64,000 nucleotides of DNA from Eubacteriales bacterium mix99 (GTDB lineage: Bacteria > Bacillota > Clostridia > Caldicoprobacterales > DTU083), in NCBI GenBank assembly GCA_038396605.1, contig CP121690.1:2880356-2944355 (forward strand), given 5' to 3'. This document shows, piece by piece, positions 36,419 to 46,065 of this stretch. How positions within the stretch are numbered: the first letter of the stretch is position 1; the number at the start of each line of letters is the position of its first letter. The notes beneath the pieces are model-generated. The model worked only from the letters and a program-made list of their open reading frames with translations. It had not been told where the DNA came from and searched no databases. The translations under genes were made by a program, and so were the position numbers.

Positions 36419-36459
36419 TGAAATCATACCATCCCAATTCAGAAGACCGGAATTCACTC

Positions 36460-36488
36460 AGTATATGAGGTATAAATGAAAAATTGAA
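36460..36488 (-). promoter_or_regulatory. Possible promoter of araA
   Basis: Minus-strand -35 TTCAAT (36483-36488) and -10 TATACT (36460-36465), 17-bp spacer, in the 182-bp gap between the kinase and araA. The -35 box is only a fair match. Confidence 0.4.
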
Positions 36489-36518
36489 ATAAAACTAAAA
36501 TTATAGGATCATGATTTC

Positions 36519-38141
36519 CTACGAATCATGCAAATGCTCCACTGCAGCCTTTTGAATGGCCAGCCCTTCCAGATACCGCTTCATATAGGAATCAAATCCC
36601 TGGACATCACCGATTTTGGGCTCCACACAGGAACCCTGGATTTGGGCAAACACCCTGTCCGCAAGATAACGATCCAGGGTTTCACCTTCCTTCTTCCGCT
36701 GCCCATAGGCAGCCAGCAAGGCAATGCCCCAGGCGCCACCTTCTCCGGCAGATTCCATTACGGACACCGGTACATTCAGGGCAGCGGCCATCATCTGCTG
36801 GCCCACTCCCCTGGTTTTGAACAATCCGCCGTGGCCCAGCATTTTCTCCACTCTGACATGCTCCTGCCCGGTGAGAATATCCATGCCGATCCGGAGCACC
36901 GCCATAGCAGAAAGAAGCAGACTTCGGGAAAAGTTTGCCAGATGAAACCGGCTGTCCGGCGTACGGACAAACAGTGGACGGCCTTCCCGGAATCCGGTAA
37001 TCGGCTCTCCGGAGTAATAATTGTAGGAAAGCAGTCCCCCGCAGTCGCTCTCTCCTTCCAAAGCCTTGAAGTAAAGGGCATCGTACAGATCCGACTTTTC
37101 GAACTTTACACCCATGGCTTCCAGGACTTCCCCGAACAGGCGCACCCAGGCGTCCAGATCCGAGGTGCAGTTGTTGCAGTGCACCATGGCAACCGGTTTC
37201 CCGGCAGGTGTGGTCACCCTATCAATTTCGGGGTAAATCCGGCTCAGTTCTTTCTCCAGTACCACCATTGCAAAAATGGAAGTCCCTGCCGAAACATTTC
37301 CTGTATGTTCGGCCACGCTGTTGGTGGCAACCATTCCGGTGCCGGCGTCGCCTTCCGGAGGACACAGTGGAATTCCGGCCTTCAGCTTTCCGCTGGGATC
37401 CAGCAGTCTGGCTCCTTCTTCGGTCAATACCCCGCCGGGCTCTCCGGCACTCCGGACCTCCGGCAGAATGTCCTCCAGACGCCAGCCCAGGGAAAGACCG
37501 GAAATCAGATCGTCAAACTGCTCCATCATTGCGGCTTGATAACTTCCGCTTTTGCCAATAGGAAAGACTCCGGAGGCTTCTCCCACACCGAGGATCTTTT
37601 CCCCTGTCAGTTTCCAGTGCACGTACCCTGCCAGTGTTGTCAGAAAGGAAATATCCCGGACATGGTCTTCCCTGCTGCAGATTGCTTGATACAAATGGGC
37701 AATGCTCCATCGCTGGGGAATATTGAAGCCGAACTTCTCCGTCAGAAGGCCAGCTGCCTGTTCGGTTATGGTGTTCCGCCAGGTACGGAAGGGAACCAAC
37801 TGACGCCCTTCCCTGTCAAATACCAGATATCCGTGCATCATGCCGGAAATGCCAATGGAACCCACAGTGGAAAGATCCACTCCGTATTTGCCGTGTACTT
37901 TCTCCGCAAGGCTCCGGTAGCTGCCCTGCAGGCCTTTCCATATATCATCCGGGTGATAGGTCCATATTCCGTTTTCCAGCTTGTTCTCCCAGTCGTAGCT
38001 TCCGGAAGCAATGGGCTGATGGTCCTCTCCGATCAGCACCGATTTGATACGGGTGGACCCCAGTTCAATCCCCAGTGCGGTCCTGCCCTCCGGAATATCC
38101 TGCTTTGCCCGGTCCTGCCCGGCCGGATCTCCTTCCCTCAT
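36519..38141 (-). CDS. FGGY-family carbohydrate kinase, probable L-ribulokinase
   Basis: This 540-residue kinase begins with [20 protein letters not shown] (phosphate-binding loop) and has the two actin-like FGGY domains. The second domain includes [20 protein letters not shown] and [17 protein letters not shown]. It differs from classical E. coli-type AraB but resembles the form common next to araA in gut Clostridia. From its place upstream of araA and a GH51 enzyme I infer that it phosphorylates L-ribulose. No L-ribulose-5-phosphate 4-epimerase (araD) is in the window. Confidence 0.85.
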   Translation of the reverse strand: MREGDPAGQDRAKQDIPEGRTALGIELGSTRIKSVLIGEDHQPIASGSYDWENKLENGIWTYHPDDIWKGLQGSYRSLAEKVHGKYGVDLSTVGSIGISGMMHGYLVFDREGRQLVPFRTWRNTITEQAAGLLTEKFGFNIPQRWSIAHLYQAICSREDHVRDISFLTTLAGYVHWKLTGEKILGVGEASGVFPIGKSGSYQAAMMEQFDDLISGLSLGWRLEDILPEVRSAGEPGGVLTEEGARLLDPSGKLKAGIPLCPPEGDAGTGMVATNSVAEHTGNVSAGTSIFAMVVLEKELSRIYPEIDRVTTPAGKPVAMVHCNNCTSDLDAWVRLFGEVLEAMGVKFEKSDLYDALYFKALEGESDCGGLLSYNYYSGEPITGFREGRPLFVRTPDSRFHLANFSRSLLLSAMAVLRIGMDILTGQEHVRVEKMLGHGGLFKTRGVGQQMMAAALNVPVSVMESAGEGGAWGIALLAAYGQRKKEGETLDRYLADRVFAQIQGSCVEPKIGDVQGFDSYMKRYLEGLAIQKAAVEHLHDS

Positions 38142-38222
38142 GAATCTGCACGCCCCTTCCCTTATAATTTCGTGGTTGTTTCGTTGTTTTTCTCCCTGAA
38201 AATCCGTTATAAAGGTTCGCTG

Positions 38223-39986
38223 TCAGATCGAAGATGTCATCTTACGAAGCCAGCTCTTCTGCTCTTCCCCAAGATAAGGGCTCAACTTCTGACAGACTTC
38301 TTTGTGATAGGTATTGATCCAGCCGATCTCATCCCGGTTCAAAAGGGACGGATCCATCGCCCGGATATCGATGGGACACCAGGTCAGCATATCAAATCGA
38401 TAGAACTGCCCGTCTTCCACCTTTTTGTCCTCCACCACCACCACATCATTTTCTGTCCGGATGCCATACCGGTTTTCCTTATATACCCCTGGCTCGATGG
38501 TTATGATCATGCCCGGTACCAATGGCACATTGTTGCTGAATCCATGAGGACCCTCGTGGACACCCAGGCAAAAGCCGACGCCATGTCCCGTACCGCATTT
38601 ATAGTCCATATGATATTTCCAGACAGGCTGCCTTGCCAGAACATCCAGATTCTTTCCGCTTGTTCCTTCCAGGAATATCGCCGAAGCCATGGCAATATGG
38701 GACTTCAGCACCAGGGTGAAATCCCTTTTCTCTTCTTCGCTGATCTCTCCCAGGACAATGGTCCGGGTAATATCCGTCGTGCCGCCGGAATACTGACCTC
38801 CGCTGTCCACCAGCAGCGTCCCTTCCGGCTTCAGCACGGAGTAGTTCTCCGGAGTGGCGGTATAGTGCATCATGGCAGCATTGGCATTGTATCCTGCTAT
38901 GGTCCCAAAGGAGCAGCCCATGCAGCCCTTTTGCTGCATCCGGAATTTCAGAAGCTTTTCCGCAGCATTCAGCTCGGTAACTTTCCCCCCTGGGACATTG
39001 GTATCCAGCCAATACAGAAAGTTCACCATGGCAACGCCGTCTTTGACATAGGTGTCCTTTAAATTTCTGATCTCAACCGGATTTTTTACCGCTTTCAGCG
39101 GAACGATAATGTCGCTTTTATCGATGGCTTTGGCCTGCTTCACCGCAAAGCAGACCGCATAGCTGTTTGTTTCGCTGTCCACCAGCACGCTGCTGTCCGC
39201 AGGCAGGTCCGCAAGAGCCCGAAACACTTCCCCGTAATCCCGAACAGAAATATCATTTTCCCTTAAATAATCCCTTACTTCATCCGTCAGCTTACCGGGA
39301 TCCACAAACCAGGTAACGGAATTCCCGGAAATCAGGAGATAGGATAGAATCACCGGGGTATAGGAAACGTCGTTTCCACGGAGATTCAGGAACCAGGCGA
39401 TGGAATCCGGAGCAGAAACAATATAATGATCCACTCCATTCTTTTTCATATGGGAAAGCACCTGCGCCCGTTTTTCCCGAACGGAGAGCCCGGCAAAAGC
39501 CACATCCAGGAGAAACGCCTTGTCCATGGGCAGGGGAGGCCGATCGGTCCACAGTTCGCTCACCAGATCCATATCGCCCTTCAGGAATACGCCCTTCCTC
39601 TCCAGTCTTTTCTTCAGCTCCCGTACGTCCGCACAGGATACCACCCGGCCGTCCAGTCCGACTGCCTGTCCCCGAGTCAGACTCTGCTCCAGGAATTCCA
39701 TATAATCGGGAACCCCCTTTTCCTTCTTGAACAGCTCAAACTCACTGTCCTGAATCTCCTTTGCAGCCTGTATGTAATAGCGCCCATCAGTCCAGAGAAT
39801 GGCACGGTTCATTGTGACAACAACCGTTCCTGCAGAACCGGTAAATCCGGAGATCCATTCCCTGGCCCTGTAATAATCCGGAACATACTCATCCAGATGG
39901 GGATCTGCACTTGGTATCATATAAGCGTGGATGCCTTTCGCCTTCATACTCTCCCTCAGTGCCCCCAATTTTTCATTTATCGTCAC
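38223..39986 (-). CDS. pepP: Xaa-Pro aminopeptidase (M24B, aminopeptidase P)
   Basis: The 587-residue cytosolic metallopeptidase removes the first residue of peptides with proline second. It has two creatinase-like N-terminal domains (to about 310) and a pita-bread domain. The metal ligands are Asp in VDSGGQYSGGTTD (two Asp), His in GTGHGVGFCLGVHEGPHG, and Glu in TIEPGVYKE and in TENDVVV. The long form with an extra C-terminal segment (FYRFDMLTWCPID) is the eukaryote-like XPNPEP1 type. It lies upstream of the kinase with an 81-bp gap and has no obvious link to arabinose. Confidence 0.95.
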   Translation of the reverse strand: MTINEKLGALRESMKAKGIHAYMIPSADPHLDEYVPDYYRAREWISGFTGSAGTVVVTMNRAILWTDGRYYIQAAKEIQDSEFELFKKEKGVPDYMEFLEQSLTRGQAVGLDGRVVSCADVRELKKRLERKGVFLKGDMDLVSELWTDRPPLPMDKAFLLDVAFAGLSVREKRAQVLSHMKKNGVDHYIVSAPDSIAWFLNLRGNDVSYTPVILSYLLISGNSVTWFVDPGKLTDEVRDYLRENDISVRDYGEVFRALADLPADSSVLVDSETNSYAVCFAVKQAKAIDKSDIIVPLKAVKNPVEIRNLKDTYVKDGVAMVNFLYWLDTNVPGGKVTELNAAEKLLKFRMQQKGCMGCSFGTIAGYNANAAMMHYTATPENYSVLKPEGTLLVDSGGQYSGGTTDITRTIVLGEISEEEKRDFTLVLKSHIAMASAIFLEGTSGKNLDVLARQPVWKYHMDYKCGTGHGVGFCLGVHEGPHGFSNNVPLVPGMIITIEPGVYKENRYGIRTENDVVVVEDKKVEDGQFYRFDMLTWCPIDIRAMDPSLLNRDEIGWINTYHKEVCQKLSPYLGEEQKSWLRKMTSSI

Positions 39987-40100
39987 ATGAAAGACTCCCT
40001 TCTGTATCTCAGATACATTTTACATCAATTGCTTCTATTTTATCACCAATTTCCCATTTTGGCGAGTACCACGCGGAAGCAGCACGCCGAAAAAGAATAA

Positions 40101-40128
40101 AAGCCCTAAGCAACCGTACTTAAGGCTT
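40101..40128 (-). terminator. Terminator after spoIVA
   Basis: Minus strand AAAGCCTTAAG-TACGGTTG-CTTAGGGCTTT followed by TATTCTTTTT. It ends the spoIVA transcript before the pepP promoter region. No gene is seen in 39987-40231. Confidence 0.75.
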
Positions 40129-40231
40129 TCTGCAAATGACGTCAAAATGACATCCGGTATTCAAATTTTTATTTTTCTGTTCGCTGCATTGCATCCGTGT
40201 TTCGGAGGGGTCTTCCGAAGGAGAATTCTCT

Positions 40232-41710
40232 TTATAATATAATGCAAATGAGCCCTCCGCTTCCCTCGTTGATGATTCTCTGAAGGGTCTCCTGGATCTT
40301 GAACCGGGCATCCTCCGGCATTCTCATCAGCTTGTTGGAAAGCCCTTCCCTCACCAGTTCATTGAGGGATTTTCCAAAGATGTTGGACTCCCATAGTTTG
40401 GACGGATCGTTTTCAAAGTCGTCCAGCAGATATTTGATCATCTCTTCGCTTTGCTTCTCAGTACCTACAATGGGAGAAATTTCCGTTTCAATATCAGCGC
40501 GGATCATATGCAGAGACGGCGCGCTGGCTTTCAGGCGGACTCCGAAACGACCTCCCTGCCGGATGATTTCCGGCTCTTCCAGTGTCAGCTCCTCCATGGA
40601 CGGAGCCACCATCCCGTACCCGGTTTCCCTTACGTCTTTCAAGGCATCTGCCACCCGGTCATATTCCTTTTTTGCAAAGGCCAGTTCCTTCATCAGGCCG
40701 ATCATCTGATAATCGCCTTCAATATGATAGCCACACTCTTCTCCCAGGATCTGATAGAAGAGTCCGGACTTGACATCCATCTGAACCTGCACTTTTCCGC
40801 TGCCCAGATCAATGTTTTCAATCTTCGGCTTTTCCAGATACTCGGAATCCTCGAAAGATTTGCCGAATCCATCCATATCCCGGATGCGCAGGGCATTTGC
40901 TGATACCTCCCTTGAGGAATCCATAATGTATTGAATCAGCCAGTGATCGTCATCCAGACTCAATACCCATTTGGAAACATCCAGTTTGATTTCCGTGATG
41001 GGGAATTCAAACAGCGCATTGCTGAGAATATTATGAATGTCCTCATCCGTCAGATTCAATACATCCAGTGCCAGAACCGGGACATCGTATTTTTCCTCCA
41101 GGGCGCCCTTGAGCTTTATCGTATCCTCTGCATCCGGTGTCCGGGTATTGAGAATCATGACAAAGGGTTTCTGTAATTCCTTCAGCTCCCGGATCACACG
41201 TTCTTCCGCCTCCACATAATTGGAACGTGGGATTTCGGTGATACTGCCGTCTGTCGTAACCACCAGGCCGATGGTGGAATGGTCGGCAATCACCTTTCGT
41301 GTACCGATCTCCGCCGCTTCTTCAAATGGAATGTCATAATCAAACCAGGGAGTCCTCACCATTCTGGGAGCTTCCCCTTCCATATGACCCATTGCCCCTT
41401 TTACCAGGTAACCGACACAATCCACCATACGGATATTCAGATTCGCATTTTCCTGCAGCGAAATCTGCACGGCTTCATTGGGAACAAACTTTGGCTGAGT
41501 GGTCATGATCGTGCGGCCTGCACCACTTTGAGGCATTTCATCACGGGATCTTTCCTTTTTAAAGTCGTTATCCATATTAGGAAGGACCAGTAAATCCATA
41601 ATTCTTTTGATCAATGTGGATTTTCCTGTTCGAACCGGTCCCACCACGCCTATGTATATATCCCCATCGGTGCGTTCGGCAATATCCCGGTACAGGTCAA
41701 ACTTCTCCAT
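40232..41710 (-). CDS. spoIVA: Stage IV sporulation protein A, spore coat morphogenetic ATPase
   Basis: The protein is 492 residues, the same length as I recall for the Bacillus protein. It forms the basement layer of the spore coat on the outer forespore membrane. The N-terminal ATPase part has Walker A GVVGPVRTGKST near 20 and ends with the Thr-rich switch region. The C-terminus anchors it to the forespore. The start is ATG 41710 behind GGGAGGGG. A minus-strand GTCATATT at 41816-41823 resembles a sigma-E -35 element, with a poor -10 (AATATATAT) after it, so sigma-E control is likely by family and weakly supported by sequence. Confidence 0.97.
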   Translation of the reverse strand: MEKFDLYRDIAERTDGDIYIGVVGPVRTGKSTLIKRIMDLLVLPNMDNDFKKERSRDEMPQSGAGRTIMTTQPKFVPNEAVQISLQENANLNIRMVDCVGYLVKGAMGHMEGEAPRMVRTPWFDYDIPFEEAAEIGTRKVIADHSTIGLVVTTDGSITEIPRSNYVEAEERVIRELKELQKPFVMILNTRTPDAEDTIKLKGALEEKYDVPVLALDVLNLTDEDIHNILSNALFEFPITEIKLDVSKWVLSLDDDHWLIQYIMDSSREVSANALRIRDMDGFGKSFEDSEYLEKPKIENIDLGSGKVQVQMDVKSGLFYQILGEECGYHIEGDYQMIGLMKELAFAKKEYDRVADALKDVRETGYGMVAPSMEELTLEEPEIIRQGGRFGVRLKASAPSLHMIRADIETEISPIVGTEKQSEEMIKYLLDDFENDPSKLWESNIFGKSLNELVREGLSNKLMRMPEDARFKIQETLQRIINEGSGGLICIIL

Positions 41711-41833
41711 TAACTTTCCCCTCCCCATCTGGGAATTAGATTTGGGCCGGTCAGTTCCCAATATCTAACGTCCAGTTCTGTTTTCATACTTCATATATAT
41801 TGGGAGCCGGAAAAGAATATGACAGGTTGTCAG

Positions 41834-41875
41834 CAAAAAATGCGGAAGGTCTCCGTTTCCGAAGCCCTGCCGCAT
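41834..41875 (-). terminator. Terminator after plsY
   Basis: Minus strand ATGCGG...CCGCAT with an inner GGCTTCGG/CCGAAGCC-like pairing, followed by six Ts. It starts 2 bp after the plsY stop. Confidence 0.85.
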
Positions 41876-41876
41876 A

Positions 41877-42488
41877 TCAGATATCCTTTCCGGATTTGGA
41901 GAAGGAAAATTTGTTTTCCTGGCCGTTCAGCAGCCGCCTAATATTCTCTTTATGACGGAACAGGGCAAGAAGTGCCAGAATCACCCCGACCAGGATCATC
42001 TCAGGCGGCTTCCGGAAGATGGCCAGAAGAACAGGAAACAAAACCGCCGCACTGATCGAACCCAGGGACATGTATCGGGTCGTCAGAACCAAGGCAATGA
42101 GAAGCAAAAACAGAATCAGGCCGATTGTCGGAAATAAAACAAGAATCAGGCCAAAGGAACAGGCAATTCCCTTTCCTCCCCGAAAGCGGAGCAGGCAGGG
42201 CCAGTTATGGCCGATCACTGCCATGCATCCGCTGACTGCCCCTCCCAGCGGATTGCCTGAAGTCAGCCGCATACCCAGCCATGTGGCAACAGCGCCTTTT
42301 ATGACATCACATAAAAAAACAATCAGCCCACTTTTGGTTCCCAATACACGCATTGCATTGGTGGTACCGGCGTTTCCGCTTCCATAATTCCGGATGTCAA
42401 TATCTTTGGAAAACCTGCCCAATAAATAGGAAGGGGAAAAGTTCCCCACAAAATAACCAATCACTGCTGCCAGCATATAATATCCCAT
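41877..42488 (-). CDS. plsY: Acyl-phosphate glycerol-3-phosphate acyltransferase PlsY
   Basis: The 203-residue membrane enzyme makes lysophosphatidic acid from acyl-phosphate. It has about five to six helices and the three conserved motifs SPSYLLGRF, GSGNAGTTNAMR and the GHNWPCLLRFRGGKGIA loop. The start is ATG 42488 right after the der stop (TGA, one base, ATG), with AGGGGG as ribosome site. The open frame reaches back another 47 codons, but those overlap der and are not part of the family. Confidence 0.95.
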   Translation of the reverse strand: MGYYMLAAVIGYFVGNFSPSYLLGRFSKDIDIRNYGSGNAGTTNAMRVLGTKSGLIVFLCDVIKGAVATWLGMRLTSGNPLGGAVSGCMAVIGHNWPCLLRFRGGKGIACSFGLILVLFPTIGLILFLLLIALVLTTRYMSLGSISAAVLFPVLLAIFRKPPEMILVGVILALLALFRHKENIRRLLNGQENKFSFSKSGKDI

Positions 42489-42489
42489 T

Positions 42490-43815
42490 TCAAACCCCCT
42501 GTTTCGTTTTCTCCCGTACCAGGATACGAAGAGGCGTACCCTCCAGATCAAAGGTCTTTCGAAAATAATTCTCCAGATAACGTTGATAGGAAAAATGCAG
42601 AAACTCCGGATGGTTGACAAAAAGGACAAAAGTAGGCGGCTTCACGGAAACCTGTGTACCATACAGGATTCTCAGGCGTCTCCCCTTGCCGGCAGGCGGT
42701 TCGTTCACCGCTATGGCATCGGCAAGGCAATCGTTCAGTACCCCGGTGGAGACCCGGAAGGTACATCGGCGATACACCTGATTCACCAGCTCTATAATGC
42801 GCCCCACCCGCTGCCCGGTTTTTGCGGAAAGAAAGACATCCGGCGCATAAGTCATAAAACTCAGACGATTCCGGAGCCTTTTGTGGTATTCCTCCATGGT
42901 ATGGGTTTCCTTCTCAATTTTATCCCATTTATTCATGACGAGAACGCAGCCTTTCCCCTCTTCATGAACCAATCCCGCGATTTTCGCATCCTGCTCCGTG
43001 ATGTCCTCCGAAGCATCCATTATCACCAGCGCCACATCACATCTTCGGATGGCGCTCAGAGCCCGCACCACGCTGTAGCGCTCCAGGGAATCATGAATCC
43101 GGCTCTTTCTCCGTATCCCCGCCGTGTCTATGATCACATACCTTTGCCCATCCTTCTCAAAGGAGGTATCAATGGCATCCCGGGTGGTACCTGGAATATC
43201 GTTCACAATAACCCGTTCCTCACCGAGAATCCGGTTGATCAGGGATGATTTTCCTGCATTGGGCTTTCCCACCACCGCAATTTGGATGGTTTCGGCCTTT
43301 TCCTCCTCCGGTCTCTCCCTGGGAAAATGCTTCACCATCTCATCCAGCAAATCTCCGATTCCCCGTTTATGGGCTGCGGATATGGATATGGGATCCCCGA
43401 TTGCCAGATTATAAAACTCGTAGAGATTTGCCTCGTTCTCCTGCGTGTCGATCTTGTTTACAGCCAAAACAACAGGCTTGTCCGACCTGCGGAGCATTTC
43501 CGCCACATCCCGGTCCGCCGGCGTGACCCCCTGCTTCCCGTCGGTAAGAAACAGAATCACATCCGCCGTTTCCATGGCAATCTCTGCCTGACTTTTCATC
43601 TGCTGCAGCAGCGGGTCCCGGCTTTCGGGATCCATGCCTCCTGTATCAATCAAGGTAAACTTATGGTCCAGCCATTCCGCATCGGCGTATATTCTGTCCC
43701 GCGTAACGCCTGGGGTATTCTCCACGATGGAAATCCGTTTCCCGGTCAACTGGTTGAACAAAGCAGATTTTCCCACATTGGGTCTGCCGACAATCGCCAC
43801 CATTGGTTTTGCCAC
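42490..43815 (-). CDS. der: Ribosome-assembly GTPase Der (EngA)
   Basis: The 441-residue protein has two tandem GTPase domains (GRPNVGKSALFN near 9; GKPNAGKSSLIN near 184) and a C-terminal KH-like domain. It is needed for 50S maturation. The start is GTG 43815: GGGAGG lies 7 bases upstream and the product begins with the standard AKPMVAIVGRPN. Another GTG at 43821 is too close to the ribosome site. der and plsY form an operon. Confidence 0.97.
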   Translation of the reverse strand: MAKPMVAIVGRPNVGKSALFNQLTGKRISIVENTPGVTRDRIYADAEWLDHKFTLIDTGGMDPESRDPLLQQMKSQAEIAMETADVILFLTDGKQGVTPADRDVAEMLRRSDKPVVLAVNKIDTQENEANLYEFYNLAIGDPISISAAHKRGIGDLLDEMVKHFPRERPEEEKAETIQIAVVGKPNAGKSSLINRILGEERVIVNDIPGTTRDAIDTSFEKDGQRYVIIDTAGIRRKSRIHDSLERYSVVRALSAIRRCDVALVIMDASEDITEQDAKIAGLVHEEGKGCVLVMNKWDKIEKETHTMEEYHKRLRNRLSFMTYAPDVFLSAKTGQRVGRIIELVNQVYRRCTFRVSTGVLNDCLADAIAVNEPPAGKGRRLRILYGTQVSVKPPTFVLFVNHPEFLHFSYQRYLENYFRKTFDLEGTPLRILVREKTKQGV

Positions 43816-43929
43816 ACACACACCTCCCGGTCCTGTTCAAACAGTTCCTTTAAAAATTCATTTGATTCCCATCCATATGGGTAAATTTCATATTTTCCCG
43901 TGCCGGACACAAATCAACAATGTACCCAT

Positions 43930-43958
43930 ATTATCTGTCATATTCCGCATTTCGTCAA
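43930..43958 (-). promoter_or_regulatory. Sigma-A promoter of der-plsY
   Basis: Minus-strand -35 TTGACG (43953-43958), 17-bp spacer, -10 GATAAT (43930-43935). The -35 box overlaps the stop of the DUF3189 gene, so der and plsY can be expressed apart from the sporulation genes. Confidence 0.65.
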
Positions 43959-44437
43959 GAAAAATCCGAAATCTCCTGTCTGGCTTTCAGATTTTTCTTT
44001 ACCCTTTGCACCAGTTTGACCAGTCTCCGGTAACTCCGCCGGATTCCCCAAACGGTCATTGGCCTTCCGATGGACACAATTCCGAACCTTCGCGTGAGAA
44101 TCCCGCCGACAGAAGTGATTGGATGAAGCTCCACCAGAGCATTTGCCAGTAAAAAGCCGGTCTGATCCACCCCGCATGCGTTCAAATAGCTTTTCATGGC
44201 AGGAATCACCAGCTGTTTTTCATGCTTCATACCTATAATGTAAATGTCCCAGCCCATCTCATCCGTTCCCACATAAACCGGAGTTCCCAGTCTGCAATGA
44301 TCCATTTTGTCATAAAATGGAACACTACGGAATTCAGTGAATGCCGGAATCCGGTTTTCCGGAAGATAATGCAGATGAATGGAGGCACAGGTTACGGAGG
44401 TGTGAGCACCTCCGTAACAACAATAAAATAATTTCAC
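43955..44437 (-). CDS. DUF3189 family protein (second of a pair)
   Basis: The 160-residue protein belongs to DUF3189, a clostridial family with no known function. It starts KLFYCCYGGAHTSVTCASIH, with the conserved GGAH segment. Later features are YVGTDEMGWDIYIIGMKHE and a basic C-terminal helix (RRSYRRLVKLVQRVKKNLK) that may bind membrane or nucleic acid. No signal peptide. Its start overlaps the preceding DUF3189 gene by 4 bp (ATGA), so the two are co-translated, downstream of spoIIP. Context suggests sporulation, but that is inference. Confidence 0.85.
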   Translation of the reverse strand: MKLFYCCYGGAHTSVTCASIHLHYLPENRIPAFTEFRSVPFYDKMDHCRLGTPVYVGTDEMGWDIYIIGMKHEKQLVIPAMKSYLNACGVDQTGFLLANALVELHPITSVGGILTRRFGIVSIGRPMTVWGIRRSYRRLVKLVQRVKKNLKARQEISDFS

Positions 44438-44901
44438 TCGGTTTTTTCACCTTCCAGGGATTGCTTTGCTTTTTCAACTGCTGCGGCACAGCCCTTATAA
44501 TGCCTTCGAAACCAAACATGAAACCAGTGCGCAGCCAGCCTTTCCGCCCCGGTAAAGAAAAGAAAATTCTGCAGAATTCCGGGAAGAATTCCTCCCCGGG
44601 GTTTTGCCGGGATGAAACGAACCGGCTCCCAGATGCCAAAAACCACATTCATATTCTGAATGGCACGGATCAGCATGCCGCTGTGCTGTCTGCATCCAAG
44701 ACTGTAAACTTCCCGGAACTGATCGTCCAGACCGACATAGATCAGATTGCCGGCCTGATTTGCATACCGGCGGCACAGCTCATACTGTCGGTCAATGGTA
44801 TCCGGGGAAGGCGGTTCCTTTTCCGGATAAATCCCTGCATGAAGAGATGCCATAAGATAAGCTGCATAAGTTCCCCAATAACTGTAATAGATAATTCGCA
44901 C
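44434..44901 (-). CDS. DUF3189 family protein (first of a pair, diverged)
   Basis: This 155-residue paralogue begins RIIYYSYWGTYAAYLMASLH. It aligns with its neighbour but has lost the GGAH signature (WGTY instead). The YVGLDDQFREVYSLGCRQHS block aligns with YVGTDEMGWDIYIIGMKHE of the partner. It too ends in a basic helix. The start is GTG 44901 behind GGGAGG; a GTG at 44928 has no ribosome site. It begins about 30 bp after the spoIIP stop. Function unknown. Confidence 0.8.
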   Translation of the reverse strand: MRIIYYSYWGTYAAYLMASLHAGIYPEKEPPSPDTIDRQYELCRRYANQAGNLIYVGLDDQFREVYSLGCRQHSGMLIRAIQNMNVVFGIWEPVRFIPAKPRGGILPGILQNFLFFTGAERLAAHWFHVWFRRHYKGCAAAVEKAKQSLEGEKTE

Positions 44902-44931
44902 AGTACCTCCCACAGCATGTACAGCCACCGG

Positions 44932-46065
44932 TTATTTTTTCTTTTTCCGGCCCAGAAAGCTGCTGTAATCCTGTCTGTTGGACTTCTTGATTTTGGAAAA
45001 CCTCTCCCGGCTGCCCGTGCTGATGAAAAGAAAAGCAACAATGCCGACTGCCACAATGCCAATCATCCAAAGAAAGCCATGGCCGCCGGATTTTCCACTT
45101 TCATGGTTGACCGGAGTAACCTTTGTTTTCTTCCCTTCCGGCTTCCCGGTCTTCGGAGAATGCTTCTGGGCAGTCCCTCCGTACAGCGATTTGGAAACAA
45201 TATCGGCCAGATAAGCTGTGGATCGTTCCGCCATCTCCTTGGAACTCTCATAGGTACCCACTTCAAAAAGCAGGGATCGGGGGGCCAGTTCCTGGTTATA
45301 GGAACCTTTCCCGAAATAGATATCCTTCAGCAGACCGGGATAATTTTTATCGGAAACCGCTTTAAATTTATATGCCAGCTCCTCGTTGGCTTTCCGGTTC
45401 TGGTTACGCCGGCCCAGTACGATCCGGATGGCGGTCATGTCCTGCCCGTCCACTTTTGCTGCATAATGGCTTTTTGGTACGGCATCCCTGTGAATATCAA
45501 ATACGGCACGCACAGGAACATTCTTTTTCATCAGATTGACTGCGGTCCGTCTGGAGCGCCGGTAGGATCCCGCGTCATGCGGGTCGTGCCTGTCCCGGCT
45601 CAGTACGGCATCGATGCCTTTCTTCTTCAGGTTCGCCTGTAAAGCTTCCGCCACATCGAAAATGCCGCCGTTCCCCTTGATGCTTTCCTTCCCGTCCGTC
45701 GGAACGTAGGATTCATCGTTATGGGTACAATACAGCAGGATATTTCCCTTATCCTGCTGCGCCGCTTCCCTGGATTCCGGCTGCGTTTGCACAGCCGGAA
45801 GGGGAACTTCTCCCAAAAGCCTGGTATAGGCTGTTTTCTTTTCGCTGTCTACCCTGGTTACGATATAATGCTTGTTGTCGCTGCTGACATATTCATCCTT
45901 CAGGGATACTTCCCAGCCCATTACGGTCAGTTCCTTTTCGTTTTCATCCAGAAGGGTATAATAGCCCGGCTCCGGTTCAAACCAATCGTCGGCAGATGCA
46001 GGAATTGGGATCAGGAACAGCAAAAGCAGTATGGGGATCAGGGCCCTATTGATCATCTTCTTCAT
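44932..46065 (-). CDS. spoIIP: Stage II sporulation protein P, wall hydrolase
   Basis: The 377-residue protein is the amidase/endopeptidase of the DMP complex that thins septal peptidoglycan for engulfment. It has a signal peptide (about 1-25), then the catalytic region from about 125 with CTHNDESYVPTDG, SRDRHDPHDAGSYRRSRRTA, VFDIHRDAVP and LLFEVGTYESSKEMAERSTA. A Lys-rich linker and a C-terminal membrane helix (about 335-352) follow. Its start overlaps the DUF1614 stop by 20 bp. Family members depend on sigma-E. Confidence 0.95.
   Translation of the reverse strand: MKKMINRALIPILLLLFLIPIPASADDWFEPEPGYYTLLDENEKELTVMGWEVSLKDEYVSSDNKHYIVTRVDSEKKTAYTRLLGEVPLPAVQTQPESREAAQQDKGNILLYCTHNDESYVPTDGKESIKGNGGIFDVAEALQANLKKKGIDAVLSRDRHDPHDAGSYRRSRRTAVNLMKKNVPVRAVFDIHRDAVPKSHYAAKVDGQDMTAIRIVLGRRNQNRKANEELAYKFKAVSDKNYPGLLKDIYFGKGSYNQELAPRSLLFEVGTYESSKEMAERSTAYLADIVSKSLYGGTAQKHSPKTGKPEGKKTKVTPVNHESGKSGGHGFLWMIGIVAVGIVAFLFISTGSRERFSKIKKSNRQDYSSFLGRKKKK

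Noticed and set aside
36528-39062. 844-codon open frame on the plus strand across the kinase and aminopeptidase genes
   Set aside because: It is antisense to two clear enzymes, has no ribosome site and no recognisable domain; it follows from the base bias of the real genes.
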